A stretch of DNA of 64,000 nucleotides. It comes from a virus. The stretch covers positions 38,812-102,811 of IMG/VR virus record IMGVR_UViG_3300033149_002975, one strand, 5' to 3'. The notes under the pieces were generated by a model. The model saw nothing but the letters and a program-made list of their open reading frames with translations, was not told where the DNA came from and made no database searches. The position numbers and the translations under genes were made by a program. Position 1 is the stretch's first letter, and every line of letters starts with the position of its first letter. Positions 24,573-32,764 of the stretch are shown one piece after another.

Positions 24573-24993
24573 TATTCGCCCCCTTTAATATTGAATTGTA
24601 TATTTCTTCGTTTAAACGTTCCTGAATTGCAGGAATCAACATTCTGAATTCCAAATTACCTTGCTGGCATTCTATAATTACATGCGTCAAAAGACTCGAC
24701 AAACCCTTTGCCACCGTAAATCCGTCAATTTTTTCTTCCACCCCTTCGTGAATCTTTTTCCCACGGCATATTTGAAGAAGCGTTCTATAAATGTGCTTTT
24801 TATCCTTCAATTTTCCAATGATTTCCGCGGATAGATGATCCGGCGTTGGTAATTTTAAAATTTCTTGTTCACATAGTTCATATGAATGGTTAGTAAATAA
24901 TCTCATCGCCTTATCAACGATTTTTTGATACTTGGTCCCCGAAAGATAAATCTCGGCTTCCATTAATTTGGATAAAAGCTCTGCATTAATCAT
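24556..24993 (-). CDS. Hypothetical helical protein
   Basis: 145 residues, almost all helical by composition. It begins MINAELLSKLMEAEIYLSG, where KLMEA looks like a possible protease-type LxE-A site, so it may carry a leader too. Cysteines in LYELCEQEIL-like and LLQICRGKKIHEGV segments are not arranged as a zinc site. No function assigned. It sits between the predicted packaged 286-residue protein and the fibre cluster. Confidence 0.55.
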   Translation of the reverse strand: MINAELLSKLMEAEIYLSGTKYQKIVDKAMRLFTNHSYELCEQEILKLPTPDHLSAEIIGKLKDKKHIYRTLLQICRGKKIHEGVEEKIDGFTVAKGLSSLLTHVIIECQQGNLEFRMLIPAIQERLNEEIYNSILKGANNGNNS

Positions 24994-25007
24994 TTTGTAT
25001 CATTCCA

Positions 25008-25868
25008 TCAGCGTTTTGTAAATCGGCGTTTCCGCAAATCAACGTGCCGCAAACTGGGTGGTGTTTCCAATGAATCATTATTTTCTTCATCAATTCTGGA
25101 TTCAACTGCGGGGGTTGGCTTCGTTAACTTCGCCAATGCTTCATCAGCCCACTTCTCACCTTCAAATTCAGCCAAAACTTTGGGACCAATATTTTCACCA
25201 CGTTTCAATCTCGCCTGTAATATCTCTCGTCGCCTTGCTTTTGCTGCGTCTGCTAATGGTTTTGGCTCCAATTCCGAAGCGTATCTTTTACCGTATTTTC
25301 TATCCCACGCTTGTTGTCTGATAAGTTGCTTATCCTGTTGAATTGCGGTAGCATGTGGGTTTATTAATGGACGAGGCGGTATTTCTGTAACTTTATCGGA
25401 TTCTGTGATATCCGTTTCTTCTGGTTCCACAGCACGTTGTAATATTTTGAGAAATTTTCTGCCCCATTCTCTGTCGTATTCTTTCATTTCTTCCGACAAT
25501 TCTTCATACGGTTTAAAGCATTCATCGTTCCAACGTTTAGCTCGTTCTTCACTTATTGCTTCGGTCTTTAAAATATCTTTAGCCCACGACATCCATTCTT
25601 CATGAACCAATGCCGACACTTTTTCCAATAAATCGCTCGGTTCGTCAGATTCCGCATCAACTTCTTTCAAGTATATATCGGAGACTACGGTTTTTTTGCC
25701 CTTGGTGGTAATTGCATCTATTACATAATCTTCAGCAGCCGCTTCTTCTTTTATACTTGGGTCGGTGGTTTCTATCAATATTTCCACCCGAAACGTTCTC
25801 TTAACGGCCGTGGCTTCCTGAAACCTTCTCAATCTATCGCCATCTATTACTTTATCAAAAATGCTCAT
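25008..25868 (-). CDS. Predicted packaged head protein with conserved leader
   Basis: 286 residues from ATG 25868; four more residues are possible from an upstream GTG. The leader MSIFDKVIDGDRLRRFQEA aligns almost residue for residue with the leader of the next gene upstream (MGIIDKIVDDGKIKRLAES), and each ends in a protease-type xxE-A/S site. Residues 70-145 hold LVHEEWMSWAKDILKTEAI and RWNDECFKPYEELSEEMKEY, a helical module known from many phages (W..W....RW......Y..LSE..K). ESRIDEEN near the C-terminus is another ESK-like site. The module's biochemical role is not known to me. Confidence 0.65.
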   Translation of the reverse strand: MSIFDKVIDGDRLRRFQEATAVKRTFRVEILIETTDPSIKEEAAAEDYVIDAITTKGKKTVVSDIYLKEVDAESDEPSDLLEKVSALVHEEWMSWAKDILKTEAISEERAKRWNDECFKPYEELSEEMKEYDREWGRKFLKILQRAVEPEETDITESDKVTEIPPRPLINPHATAIQQDKQLIRQQAWDRKYGKRYASELEPKPLADAAKARRREILQARLKRGENIGPKVLAEFEGEKWADEALAKLTKPTPAVESRIDEENNDSLETPPSLRHVDLRKRRFTKR

Positions 25869-25896
25869 AAAATTACACACTGGTTGAAAACATTAA

Positions 25897-27270
25897 TTAT
25901 TCTGTTTTGGTCGATTTATCCTCCGGTAATCTGGCACCGCGTAGATCGGCACCGCTCAACATTTCGTTTTTTGGCATCTTTGCACCAGACAAATCAGCAC
26001 CACGTAGATCGGCATCTTGTAAATCAGCCTTCTGTAAATCAGCACCAGGTAAGTCGGCGTTTCGTAAATCGGCGTTTCGCAAATCGGCGCCCCGTAGATC
26101 GGCGTCTTGTAAATTGGCATACGCCAAATCGACTTTTTGCAAATTGGCACCTTGCAAATTGGCACCATATAAATCCACATATGGTAGTCTAGCCCCCTGC
26201 AAATCAACATTCTGTAGATCGGCACTTCGTAGATTGGCACTGTGTAAATCGGCACCATGTAGATCGACACCCTGCAAATCAGCGCCGTGTAGATCTGCGC
26301 CGTGTAGATCTGCGTCTGGTTTTATTTTATATCCACGAACCTCAATTGGACGGGGTGGTATTCCCGTACCCCCTTCCTCATTAACTATTTCCTTCCGAAG
26401 AGATCTAAATATCTTACCAAATTCTTTCCATTTATTGCCTGGTATTTTTGATTCATTTCGATAAGTTGGTATCAAACTACTTAATTTATAATTCTTAATA
26501 AGTCCTAAACTGTTCAATTTATATCCACTAAATCCATGCCTTTTAAGTTCCGAAACCAATTTATCAATAACTTTATCCGCCGCATAATCCCCATCATCCA
26601 TAGAAAAATTGGAAGTAAATTCTATATCAAAAGTTTTTTGACCCAGATTGGGTGTTGCACACGTAACATTGGCTATATAATTATATGGTGCCCCATAAGC
26701 CTTGGCGGATTCTGTAACGGTCGGTTTATCCTTTGGCAATTTGGCGACCAGCAAATTGGCACCATCCATCAATCTGTCGTCTGGCATTTTAGCACCACGT
26801 AAATCAGCGTGATATAAATCAGCGTTTCGCAAATTGGCTCCTTCCAAATTAGCGCCCTGTAGGTTGGCTCCCTGTAGGTTGGCTCCCTGTAGGTTGGCGT
26901 ATTGCAATTTGGCTCCTTTCAAATCGACACCACGTAAATCAGCACCACGTAAATCGACACCACGTAAATCAGCACCACGTAAATTGGTATCCCGCAGGTT
27001 AGCGTTCCGTAAAGTGGCGCCATAAAATTTAACATCGTGTAAATCGGCGCCCGACAAATTGGTGTTTTGTAAATAGGCACCCTGTAAATTGGCGTCGTGT
27101 AGATCAATGCCCGACAAATCGGCGTCTGGGAAATAAACACTGTGTAAATCGGCACCGGGTTTTGCTTCGTATCCATTAATCTTAATGGGTGGTGCAGATT
27201 CCGTTAATGATTTTGATTCAGCTAACCTTTTTATTTTACCATCATCTACTATTTTATCAATAATGCCCAT
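25897..27270 (-). CDS. Pentapeptide-repeat protein with capsid-type leader and two repeat arrays
   Basis: 457 residues. A leader (see the 25008 gene for the match) ends in RLAES and SLTES. Two arrays of A(D/N)LxG pentapeptide repeats follow, each introduced by a near-identical phrase (INGYEAKPGADLHSV and VRGYKIKPDADLHGA). The first array covers about residues 40-165 and the second about 300-450. A unique region (residues 180-290, with ANVTCATPNLGQKTFDIEF) lies between. Pentapeptide proteins form right-handed quadrilateral beta-helices; some mimic DNA and inhibit gyrase or other DNA-binding enzymes. If packaged, it would enter the cell with the genome. Confidence 0.85.
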   Translation of the reverse strand: MGIIDKIVDDGKIKRLAESKSLTESAPPIKINGYEAKPGADLHSVYFPDADLSGIDLHDANLQGAYLQNTNLSGADLHDVKFYGATLRNANLRDTNLRGADLRGVDLRGADLRGVDLKGAKLQYANLQGANLQGANLQGANLEGANLRNADLYHADLRGAKMPDDRLMDGANLLVAKLPKDKPTVTESAKAYGAPYNYIANVTCATPNLGQKTFDIEFTSNFSMDDGDYAADKVIDKLVSELKRHGFSGYKLNSLGLIKNYKLSSLIPTYRNESKIPGNKWKEFGKIFRSLRKEIVNEEGGTGIPPRPIEVRGYKIKPDADLHGADLHGADLQGVDLHGADLHSANLRSADLQNVDLQGARLPYVDLYGANLQGANLQKVDLAYANLQDADLRGADLRNADLRNADLPGADLQKADLQDADLRGADLSGAKMPKNEMLSGADLRGARLPEDKSTKTE

Positions 27271-27280
27271 TACTATTTCC

Positions 27281-27982
27281 TCAATTCAAGGGTATCAACA
27301 CTTTTTGCATTTTATATTTACGTAATACTTTATTAATTTCAGTAGTTGGGACGCTCCACGACACGCCTCTGCCACCCAATACCACGATGCCGACCATTAG
27401 ATTTTTATAATACAAACCGCCACCAGAATCGCCTTGGTGTACTGAATAATTACAAAATATGTACGATGTATCAACCCCTAATACTTTATTGAATACCAAT
27501 CTGCGAAAATTGTTTTTCCAGACTTTCCCATATATGATATCGTTGTCCCATATTCCTAAAGAGTTTCCTATGTTGTATACGTGCATTCCCTTTTTCAAAT
27601 CATTTGAATCCCCAAATTTCACGGCCGGTAAACCTTTTGCCGGAATCTTAATAAGCCCGACATCCGATACCTGACTTTCATAATAAACGGAAGTTTTAAA
27701 ACTTCTTCCATCATTCAAAGTTACTTTTATATAATTGGCATCTTTAACACAATGTCCGGCGGTCAATATTAAACCGTTGGGGTCTATGATTACCCCACTG
27801 CCTATCCACTGTTGTGATATTTGATACCCAGAATATTCAACACCTTCTATTAATACATTGTACGTTATTTGTTCTTTTGCTACGTGTCTTTCAACACATA
27901 AAGTAGTCGTTATATAAGTAGCAAATATTGCGCCAACCATCATTGTAGCAACCAACGAATTTTTAATCAATTTACCAATCAT
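27281..27982 (-). CDS. Trypsin-like serine protease, membrane-anchored
   Basis: 233 residues. I take ATG 27982 as start: it overlaps the preceding stop (TGATG), although a TTG one codon earlier is possible. A hydrophobic segment at about residues 8-28 (signal or anchor) precedes a chymotrypsin-fold domain. LILTAGHCVKDA gives His77, SQVSDVGLIKI gives Asp107, and VHQGDSGGGLYY gives Ser186: a complete catalytic triad in the HtrA/trypsin order. No PDZ domain follows. Located in a block of membrane and lipoprotein genes. It could cleave host envelope or virion proteins; the target is unknown. Confidence 0.85.
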   Translation of the reverse strand: MIGKLIKNSLVATMMVGAIFATYITTTLCVERHVAKEQITYNVLIEGVEYSGYQISQQWIGSGVIIDPNGLILTAGHCVKDANYIKVTLNDGRSFKTSVYYESQVSDVGLIKIPAKGLPAVKFGDSNDLKKGMHVYNIGNSLGIWDNDIIYGKVWKNNFRRLVFNKVLGVDTSYIFCNYSVHQGDSGGGLYYKNLMVGIVVLGGRGVSWSVPTTEINKVLRKYKMQKVLIPLN

Positions 27983-28074
27983 CAACGATATCCCCAGTAT
28001 TTAACAATTTTATACAGTAAATAGCCTATACGTACTAAACAATAACTAATTATTATTTGGAGTAGAATTTTCAT
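27982..28074 (-). CDS. Possible 30-residue membrane peptide
   Basis: The frame opens with MKILLQIIISYCLVRIGYLL and is followed by YKIVKYWGYR, i.e. one transmembrane helix plus a basic tail. Its stop overlaps the start of the protease gene (TGATG), which suggests coupled translation. It overlaps the end of the lipoprotein gene by 29 bp and lacks a clear ribosome site, so it is tentative. Confidence 0.35.
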   Translation of the reverse strand: MKILLQIIISYCLVRIGYLLYKIVKYWGYR

Positions 28075-28660
28075 TTGATGTCTTTGCTTTTGGCGATTGT
28101 ATACTATCAACAATGGCTTTTGTCCCAGGATTTTGTACAGAATCGTGGGCACATATAAAATCATACATAACAGTATCCATAGTTAATTCTTTTCTATCTT
28201 TCAGTGCTTTTTTGAATAAATCGCCGCCTTTTATTATTTCTTTTAGTGCCTGATCCTTGACTTTTAAAGCTTTTACCCGTTTGTAAATGGAAAGTATCAC
28301 CAACAACCCAACACCCACTATAAGAATAAGTGCCAGTATGTCAACATATAATTGTGGGATTAATTTTACACGTTCAACAAACAATGCCAATCCCAATATT
28401 GAACCACAACCCAAAACTCCGGCCATAAAATTTCTCCAACCCATTGCACCGGCAGCAACCGATATTCCTATCCCCAAAATCCCAGCAACATTTAACCAAT
28501 TCATTTCCTTAACGGTTTCTATGACTACTTGTGGAACATGTGGTGCGGGCGGCCCAACTATTGGGCCTTCAACGATTTCCGATTGCTGGCAGCCAACGAT
28601 AAATAGACAAAGAGAAAAAACTATTACTGTTAGAAATTTAATATATTTCACTATAACCAC
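28046..28660 (-). CDS. Membrane lipoprotein of unknown function
   Basis: 204 residues. The N-terminus is a hydrophobic signal with a lipobox-like end (FIVGCQQ), so Cys24 would be lipidated. A Pro-rich spacer (GPPAPHVPQ) is followed by three hydrophobic segments (about residues 56-72, 78-92, 104-124), then a charged cytoplasmic-type tail (YKRVKALKVKDQALKEIIKG). Lipoproteins with several membrane spans are unusual, and in phages can belong to lysis or superinfection functions. It overlaps the gene upstream by ten bases and the small ORF downstream. Confidence 0.6.
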   Translation of the reverse strand: MVIVKYIKFLTVIVFSLCLFIVGCQQSEIVEGPIVGPPAPHVPQVVIETVKEMNWLNVAGILGIGISVAAGAMGWRNFMAGVLGCGSILGLALFVERVKLIPQLYVDILALILIVGVGLLVILSIYKRVKALKVKDQALKEIIKGGDLFKKALKDRKELTMDTVMYDFICAHDSVQNPGTKAIVDSIQSPKAKTSNENSTPNNN

Positions 28661-29103
28661 CGACTTCCCCTTAAACTGGCGGAGATTGATACATAACGGT
28701 ATTCATCGCCCACCGGACCACATTCTTTATATTTTATCCATCGCTTATACCGAGCATTTGTATAAAGCTCAGTTGTCACCCCATAAGTTTTTCCACCAAA
28801 GTACAATCCAAATTTACCAATAGCTATCGATATAAACGGAAGAATAATAACGGGTATTCTGATAACAAACCAATATTCGCCACCTTTCCAGCAATTGTAA
28901 TTTATCCCAGACGTTGATTTTCTAAAAAGCCATTTCCAATAATCCCGTTTATAAAAACAAGGAACCGGCCGTAAAAGTTTTCCACACACTACGTGAAATC
29001 TTATCCCATATCCTTTCGGATGATACACAGTCTTATCGGAATCGTACCAAATACCTTTTTCAAAACTTCCAACAGTCAATGATATGCCATAAACTTTTTT
29101 CAT
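28651..29103 (-). CDS. Conserved phage protein with a membrane-like segment
   Basis: 150 residues. The centre reads GEYWFVIRIPVIILPFISIAI followed by GKFGLYFGGKTYGV. This phrase resembles a conserved uncharacterised protein found in several large phages. One hydrophobic stretch could span or lie on the membrane. The N-terminus (MKKVYGISLTVGSFEKGIWYD) is not a signal peptide. Function unknown. Confidence 0.55.
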   Translation of the reverse strand: MKKVYGISLTVGSFEKGIWYDSDKTVYHPKGYGIRFHVVCGKLLRPVPCFYKRDYWKWLFRKSTSGINYNCWKGGEYWFVIRIPVIILPFISIAIGKFGLYFGGKTYGVTTELYTNARYKRWIKYKECGPVGDEYRYVSISASLRGSRWL

Positions 29104-29104
29104 A

Positions 29105-29365
29105 TTAATTCCGGTCGTACCAAAGTAGGTGCCCTGCCACTACGCCTATTGCCCAAGGAGCAAAAGTTTCTGAACCACCAAATAACCACCAAACTATGAA
29201 TCCAACGATAACCAATATTATCTTGTCGATCCAATTTGGCAGTAAGTCGTGGTATAATCGAGAAATTGTTGGCTGTTTCTTATAAACTCTATATAAATCA
29301 TAAACAGCCAACGCCGCCAACAACACTATAAAAAGCCAAGAAATAATCATCTCTTTTTTCTCCAA
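29105..29365 (-). CDS. Small multi-span membrane protein, holin candidate
   Basis: 86 residues with an N-terminal transmembrane helix (IISWLFIVLLAALAVYDLY), a polar loop (KKQPTISRLYHDLLPNWIDK) and a second, longer hydrophobic stretch (IILVIVGFIVWWLFGG, then APWAIGVVAGHLL). Size and two-to-three spans fit a class II/III holin, but no endolysin is seen nearby. The GGAG ribosome site lies seven bases upstream, and the gene follows a strong hairpin. Confidence 0.45.
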   Translation of the reverse strand: MEKKEMIISWLFIVLLAALAVYDLYRVYKKQPTISRLYHDLLPNWIDKIILVIVGFIVWWLFGGSETFAPWAIGVVAGHLLWYDRN

Positions 29366-29366
29366 A

Positions 29367-29394
29367 ATCCCTGAAAGGGGGGGATTTCAGGGAT
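29367..29394. terminator. 10-bp stem hairpin between small genes
   Basis: ATCCCTGAAA (29367-29376) pairs with TTTCAGGGAT (29385-29394) around a loop of seven G and one A on the plus strand (C-run on the minus strand). On the minus strand it ends just before the TTTTGGAG that contains the ribosome site for the holin-like gene, so it may attenuate or control that gene. Confidence 0.55.
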
Positions 29395-29397
29395 CAT

Positions 29398-29631
29398 TTA
29401 TTGCATTCCGCGACAATCCTTGTAGAAACAACAATTTTTATATGGACAAACATCGCCAGCCTTTAGTTCACCGTAACAAACGGTATTGCCTTCTACTCTC
29501 TGGATTTCACGAATTGCTGAAAATTTGTTCATACCTTCAGTATTTATGCCCAAATATTTTGCCTTATCTTTTATCCAGTCCGGGATTTCCAATGAAAAAT
29601 CCTCTTCCGATAAACAATAAAAACTAAACAT
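29398..29631 (-). CDS. Small Cys-rich hypothetical protein
   Basis: 77 residues. The N-terminal part is acidic (LSEEDFSLEIPDWIKDKAKYL); the C-terminus has AGDVCPYKNCCFYKDCRGMQ, five cysteines that could bind a metal. The segment GINTEGMNKFSAIREIQRVEG resembles a Rho N-terminal-type helix-extended-loop-helix, but this is weak. Function unknown. Confidence 0.55.
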   Translation of the reverse strand: MFSFYCLSEEDFSLEIPDWIKDKAKYLGINTEGMNKFSAIREIQRVEGNTVCYGELKAGDVCPYKNCCFYKDCRGMQ

Positions 29632-29654
29632 CCTGTACCATCATACTATTTCAA

Positions 29655-30026
29655 TTACGTATCTTGGTGTTTTTGATCAAACAACACAGTTCTGGGTTTA
29701 ATTGGTCCTTCAAAAACTTTTGATACCTCATTCTTGTTTTTACGCAATAAATACAAAATATGATTGGCTAAATGCCTGGCAACTTTTGCCTCCAATATTA
29801 CCATATCGGCCCACAACGACCCACCGTTCAATATTCTCCACGCGTATTTTATACGTTCCCACATGGATAATCCGTCCCCATCAAATTTTGGATTACACGC
29901 CCAAAACGATATATCAAAGAATGGTCCCCCTTTGCAGCCCTCAAGTTCCACGTCTTTGGAAATACTAACTGTCAACCCTTCACCGGCACAATCACACGGG
30001 AAAAATTTTGTAACTTTGTCAATCAT
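29655..30026 (-). CDS. Hypothetical protein, conserved phage type
   Basis: 123 residues from ATG 30026, chosen because GAAGGTG lies six bases before it and the frame upstream would overlap the next gene. It contains KFFPCDCAGEGL, GGPFFDISFWACNPK, SMWERIKYAWRILNGGSLWA and AKVARHLANHILYLL. The C.C...F..FW pattern is seen in small phage proteins of unknown function. No catalytic assignment. Confidence 0.6.
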   Translation of the reverse strand: MIDKVTKFFPCDCAGEGLTVSISKDVELEGCKGGPFFDISFWACNPKFDGDGLSMWERIKYAWRILNGGSLWADMVILEAKVARHLANHILYLLRKNKNEVSKVFEGPIKPRTVLFDQKHQDT

Positions 30027-30030
30027 GATT

Positions 30031-30630
30031 TCACCTTCCTTTTCTTGGTTTTGGTTCTTCAAAAACTTTTAACAGTTTATCTATCAATTCAACCTGTTCA
30101 TCGGAGAAATGCCAACGAACGTCTTTTTGTTTATTAAACCATTCTCTTGCAGTGTTTGTTCCAAGTTCTTCAGACATAGCTTGCCAATCCGCCACCATTT
30201 CTGCAATGTCCAAATCCGGCATTGCGGAAGCGTCAACTACGTGCTCCGATTTGTCGCGATCCTCCGCCGACAAATTAACCTGTGATTTATCCAACACGTG
30301 GAACTCAGGGTGGTGGGAATTCGTCATTATATGATGTAACGTCGCTTTTCTTTCCTCTTCCGTCTGGGATTTGTCGCCGTGGGCTTTTTTCCAAATTATT
30401 TCTATATACGGAGTTAATTCCGGTTCTTCAAATTTCGAGGCGTCGTGGACTTTTGCTCTCTGTATTAACTCTTTAAATTCAGGATATGCATCGACTATTT
30501 TTTCACACGCACGTTTCACCAATGCTATGTGCTTTTTCGTTCTATTGACAAAGAATTTATATTTTTCGTCCTTCAAATTCTTCCTGTCGTTGGCTTCAGT
30601 TAGTCTTTTTAGTAATCTATCAAACATCAT
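30031..30630 (-). CDS. DUF5662-like His/Asp protein with capsid-type leader
   Basis: 199 residues. The leader MMFDRLLKRLTEANDRK contains LTE-A, a textbook T4-type prohead-protease site at residue 12. The mature domain has HIALVKRACEK, then RAKVHDASKFEEPELTPYIE, ATLHHIMTNSHHPEFHV and PDLDIAEMVADWQAM: spaced His and Asp residues as in the DUF5662 family, an HD-like presumed metal-dependent fold. The enzymatic activity of the family is not established as far as I know. Lies two genes downstream of the portal. Confidence 0.7.
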   Translation of the reverse strand: MMFDRLLKRLTEANDRKNLKDEKYKFFVNRTKKHIALVKRACEKIVDAYPEFKELIQRAKVHDASKFEEPELTPYIEIIWKKAHGDKSQTEEERKATLHHIMTNSHHPEFHVLDKSQVNLSAEDRDKSEHVVDASAMPDLDIAEMVADWQAMSEELGTNTAREWFNKQKDVRWHFSDEQVELIDKLLKVFEEPKPRKGR

Positions 30631-30842
30631 TCATCCGGTCTTTCACCAAATAAAGATATACGTATAGATTGGCAGGCGTCAATATAATCTTCACTCATAT
30701 GTTTTTCTTGTAAATTATTTGATGAAAATTTGTGTTTTCCACGCCAAAAAGTAATAAAATGATCAAGATATGCTCTCACATTCTTTTTGGTAAATTTCAC
30801 AGTCATTACATTATCAATTTTAACCGTATCATGTGGTTTCAT
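30627..30842 (-). CDS. Conserved small portal-adjacent protein
   Basis: 71 residues from ATG 30842, inside the end of the portal gene by 14 bp. It contains VRAYLDHFITFWRGKHKFSS and HMSEDYIDACQSIRISLFGE. This short helical pattern recurs next to portal genes in several phage groups, where its role is unknown. Its stop overlaps the DUF5662-like start. Confidence 0.65.
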   Translation of the reverse strand: MKPHDTVKIDNVMTVKFTKKNVRAYLDHFITFWRGKHKFSSNNLQEKHMSEDYIDACQSIRISLFGERPDE

Positions 30843-32586
30843 CAGGCTTTGTTTCATTTAACACTTTTTCTTCCACAACTTTTACATTTTCGTATAAAGA
30901 TTTCCAATGAGCCATATGCCGTTCATCAAAAAATTTCCCACCGGCATTCTCATTTAACGGTAAATAAGACATTAAATCAGAATTTGTAATACCACGAGCC
31001 GCAACTCGTCTGGCCTCTTCCAAATCGGCATCTTTTGCTTCAACCAACGACTCATTGGACAATACGTCGGGATTTGCTGGCTGTACTTTATTCAGTAAGA
31101 AATTGTTCAAATCAAAATCTTCCAACTTTAAAATCTTTTTATTTAAATAATCAATAATTTTCTTTCTATCTATTGTGTGGTCGGGATCTGCAGCATCTAT
31201 TGTATCAAGCATTTTTTGTACTACTTCCATTCCTTTATTTAATGAATCACGGGCTTGCTCTTCTTCTGCAGTCGATCCCTCATTCATACACACATCAAAC
31301 AGCGCTGGGTCCGGATCCATGTTCATATACGCAAGATGTATCTGACAAATTCTCTTTATAGCTTCCTTTAACGCCCTCTGCAATCTTCTGGCGGCCCTGG
31401 CAAATCCTATATCCAATTTTTCTATGGCTTCCGAACCCAAAGGTCCCGTTGCCTCTTTCGTATATCCGCCCAACAGTGATAGTGGGACGCGCAATGTACA
31501 GGCTAATTGCTGCCGCAATTCTTCGACGTCAACAATCCATCTAATATCAACATCTCCCCCTATCTTTTCCACGCTCAAATCATTAGTAGAATCGCCCCAT
31601 ACTGGAATTATTAAATCCTCATTGTTTGCCAATACCGAAAATTTGGAATCAAAATTTGGGGAGTTATCCGAAGTGTCCAATGCCCTGGCCTTTTTCAATA
31701 TTCCGGTCATTTGACTCATCAAAGCTTCCGTAGCTTCCGCATTTTGGGAATTAACGCGCAATTTCCATATATAACGAAGAATTCCCCTTGTTAATCGGGC
31801 CATCAATAAGGAATCCTCAGCTAATCTTAATCTCTTATAGGTGGGCAATGCGTCGACCAACAATGACACACCGTATCTTGAAGATATTTGGCGGGTATCA
31901 ATACCCGTCATCATATGCATAGTTCGAAATTCTGCATACATTGGGTCGCCGTATACCGAACGTTTTCTTTTCGCTCCCATAAGACGTGCATGAACCCACT
32001 GCCAGGGGGGAATTATTGCTTGTGGGCTGCTGCTCATTGAATTACCCTGTGGTGTTTTATAAAATCCTATTAGACACCCTTCGTGATCAATTCTTGAAAT
32101 ATTAAGTGGGTGCTCGTCATCGTTTATTGATACAATCCCTAGTTCTGGTTGTCCTTTTACTTCTAGAAATAAATCACCATAACCACCAACTGTCCATCCC
32201 CAATCCAATATTCTCTCTTCAATCCCTATTCGCTCAAGAAGTTTTGTTAGTTCCTTTTGATATTTGGAAGATTTGGAGGTGATCCAAACCGACGCGTTGT
32301 GCAATTGGTTAAAACTTGTTGCGTAGTCTGCGTACAAACCCAAAGCCGGACCCACAAACCAATGTTCCAGAGCTTTAGTAACTTCGGTGTAGAACCTCGA
32401 CCTATCATAATTTATGGTGGTCTCCAGCTCTATCTTCTTTGATAATTCGGAAAGCGTCATTCCCAGCTTGGAGATGATCTTGATTTCTTCCTTTGATAGC
32501 TTGCCTTTTAGTTGGGAAGCCGGGATTGATAAAGGTTTTGGGGTTAACTTCTGGAGTAATTTGAAAGGGTTGCCCGGTATTTTCAT
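30829..32586 (-). CDS. Portal protein (T4 gp20-like)
   Basis: 585 residues, near the usual length for gp20-type portals. Recognisable segments are FYTEVTKALEHWFVGPALGL, SVWITSKSSKYQKELTKLLE, WGWTVGGYGDLFLEVKGQPE and the wing and stem regions with PPWQWVHARLMGAKRKRSVY, YKRLRLAEDSLLMARLTRGI and ELRQQLACTLRVPLSLLGGY. The last 90 residues are helical crown (NFLLNKVQPANPDVL, SYLPLNENAGGKFFDERHMA). The portal forms the dodecameric DNA entry ring at the capsid vertex and is the first gene of the left-arm operon. Start follows AGGAAAAATCA. Confidence 0.88.
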   Translation of the reverse strand: MKIPGNPFKLLQKLTPKPLSIPASQLKGKLSKEEIKIISKLGMTLSELSKKIELETTINYDRSRFYTEVTKALEHWFVGPALGLYADYATSFNQLHNASVWITSKSSKYQKELTKLLERIGIEERILDWGWTVGGYGDLFLEVKGQPELGIVSINDDEHPLNISRIDHEGCLIGFYKTPQGNSMSSSPQAIIPPWQWVHARLMGAKRKRSVYGDPMYAEFRTMHMMTGIDTRQISSRYGVSLLVDALPTYKRLRLAEDSLLMARLTRGILRYIWKLRVNSQNAEATEALMSQMTGILKKARALDTSDNSPNFDSKFSVLANNEDLIIPVWGDSTNDLSVEKIGGDVDIRWIVDVEELRQQLACTLRVPLSLLGGYTKEATGPLGSEAIEKLDIGFARAARRLQRALKEAIKRICQIHLAYMNMDPDPALFDVCMNEGSTAEEEQARDSLNKGMEVVQKMLDTIDAADPDHTIDRKKIIDYLNKKILKLEDFDLNNFLLNKVQPANPDVLSNESLVEAKDADLEEARRVAARGITNSDLMSYLPLNENAGGKFFDERHMAHWKSLYENVKVVEEKVLNETKPDETT

Positions 32587-32687
32587 TGATTTTTCCTATG
32601 AAAGAGGGAATTCTCTATTTAATAAAAAAAGTTCGTGGATAATAATAATAGTCTATTGGAACCCCCAATTAAGAAACAAGATGTCGG

Positions 32688-32713
32688 GAACGTTAGGAAC
32701 GTTACGAACGTTA
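32688..32713. promoter_or_regulatory. Three tandem GAACGTTA operator-like repeats, 9-bp period
   Basis: GAACGTTA begins at 32688, 32697 and 32706, each centred on the palindrome AACGTT, spaced exactly 9 bp. The array lies about 50 bp upstream of the plus-strand -35 and within the divergent region. This is a plausible binding site for a regulator that controls the switch between arms. Confidence 0.55.
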
Positions 32714-32764
32714 CCGCCGGAATATATCAAAGCTTCCGGGAGTACGGGGAATACAGGGGAAGAC

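Noticed and set aside
25907-26464. 185-codon plus-strand ORF and other long frames within the pentapeptide genes
   Set aside because: Periodic 15-bp repeats keep several frames open; the translations are arginine/serine/cysteine repeats. The A(D/N)LxG frame is the real one.
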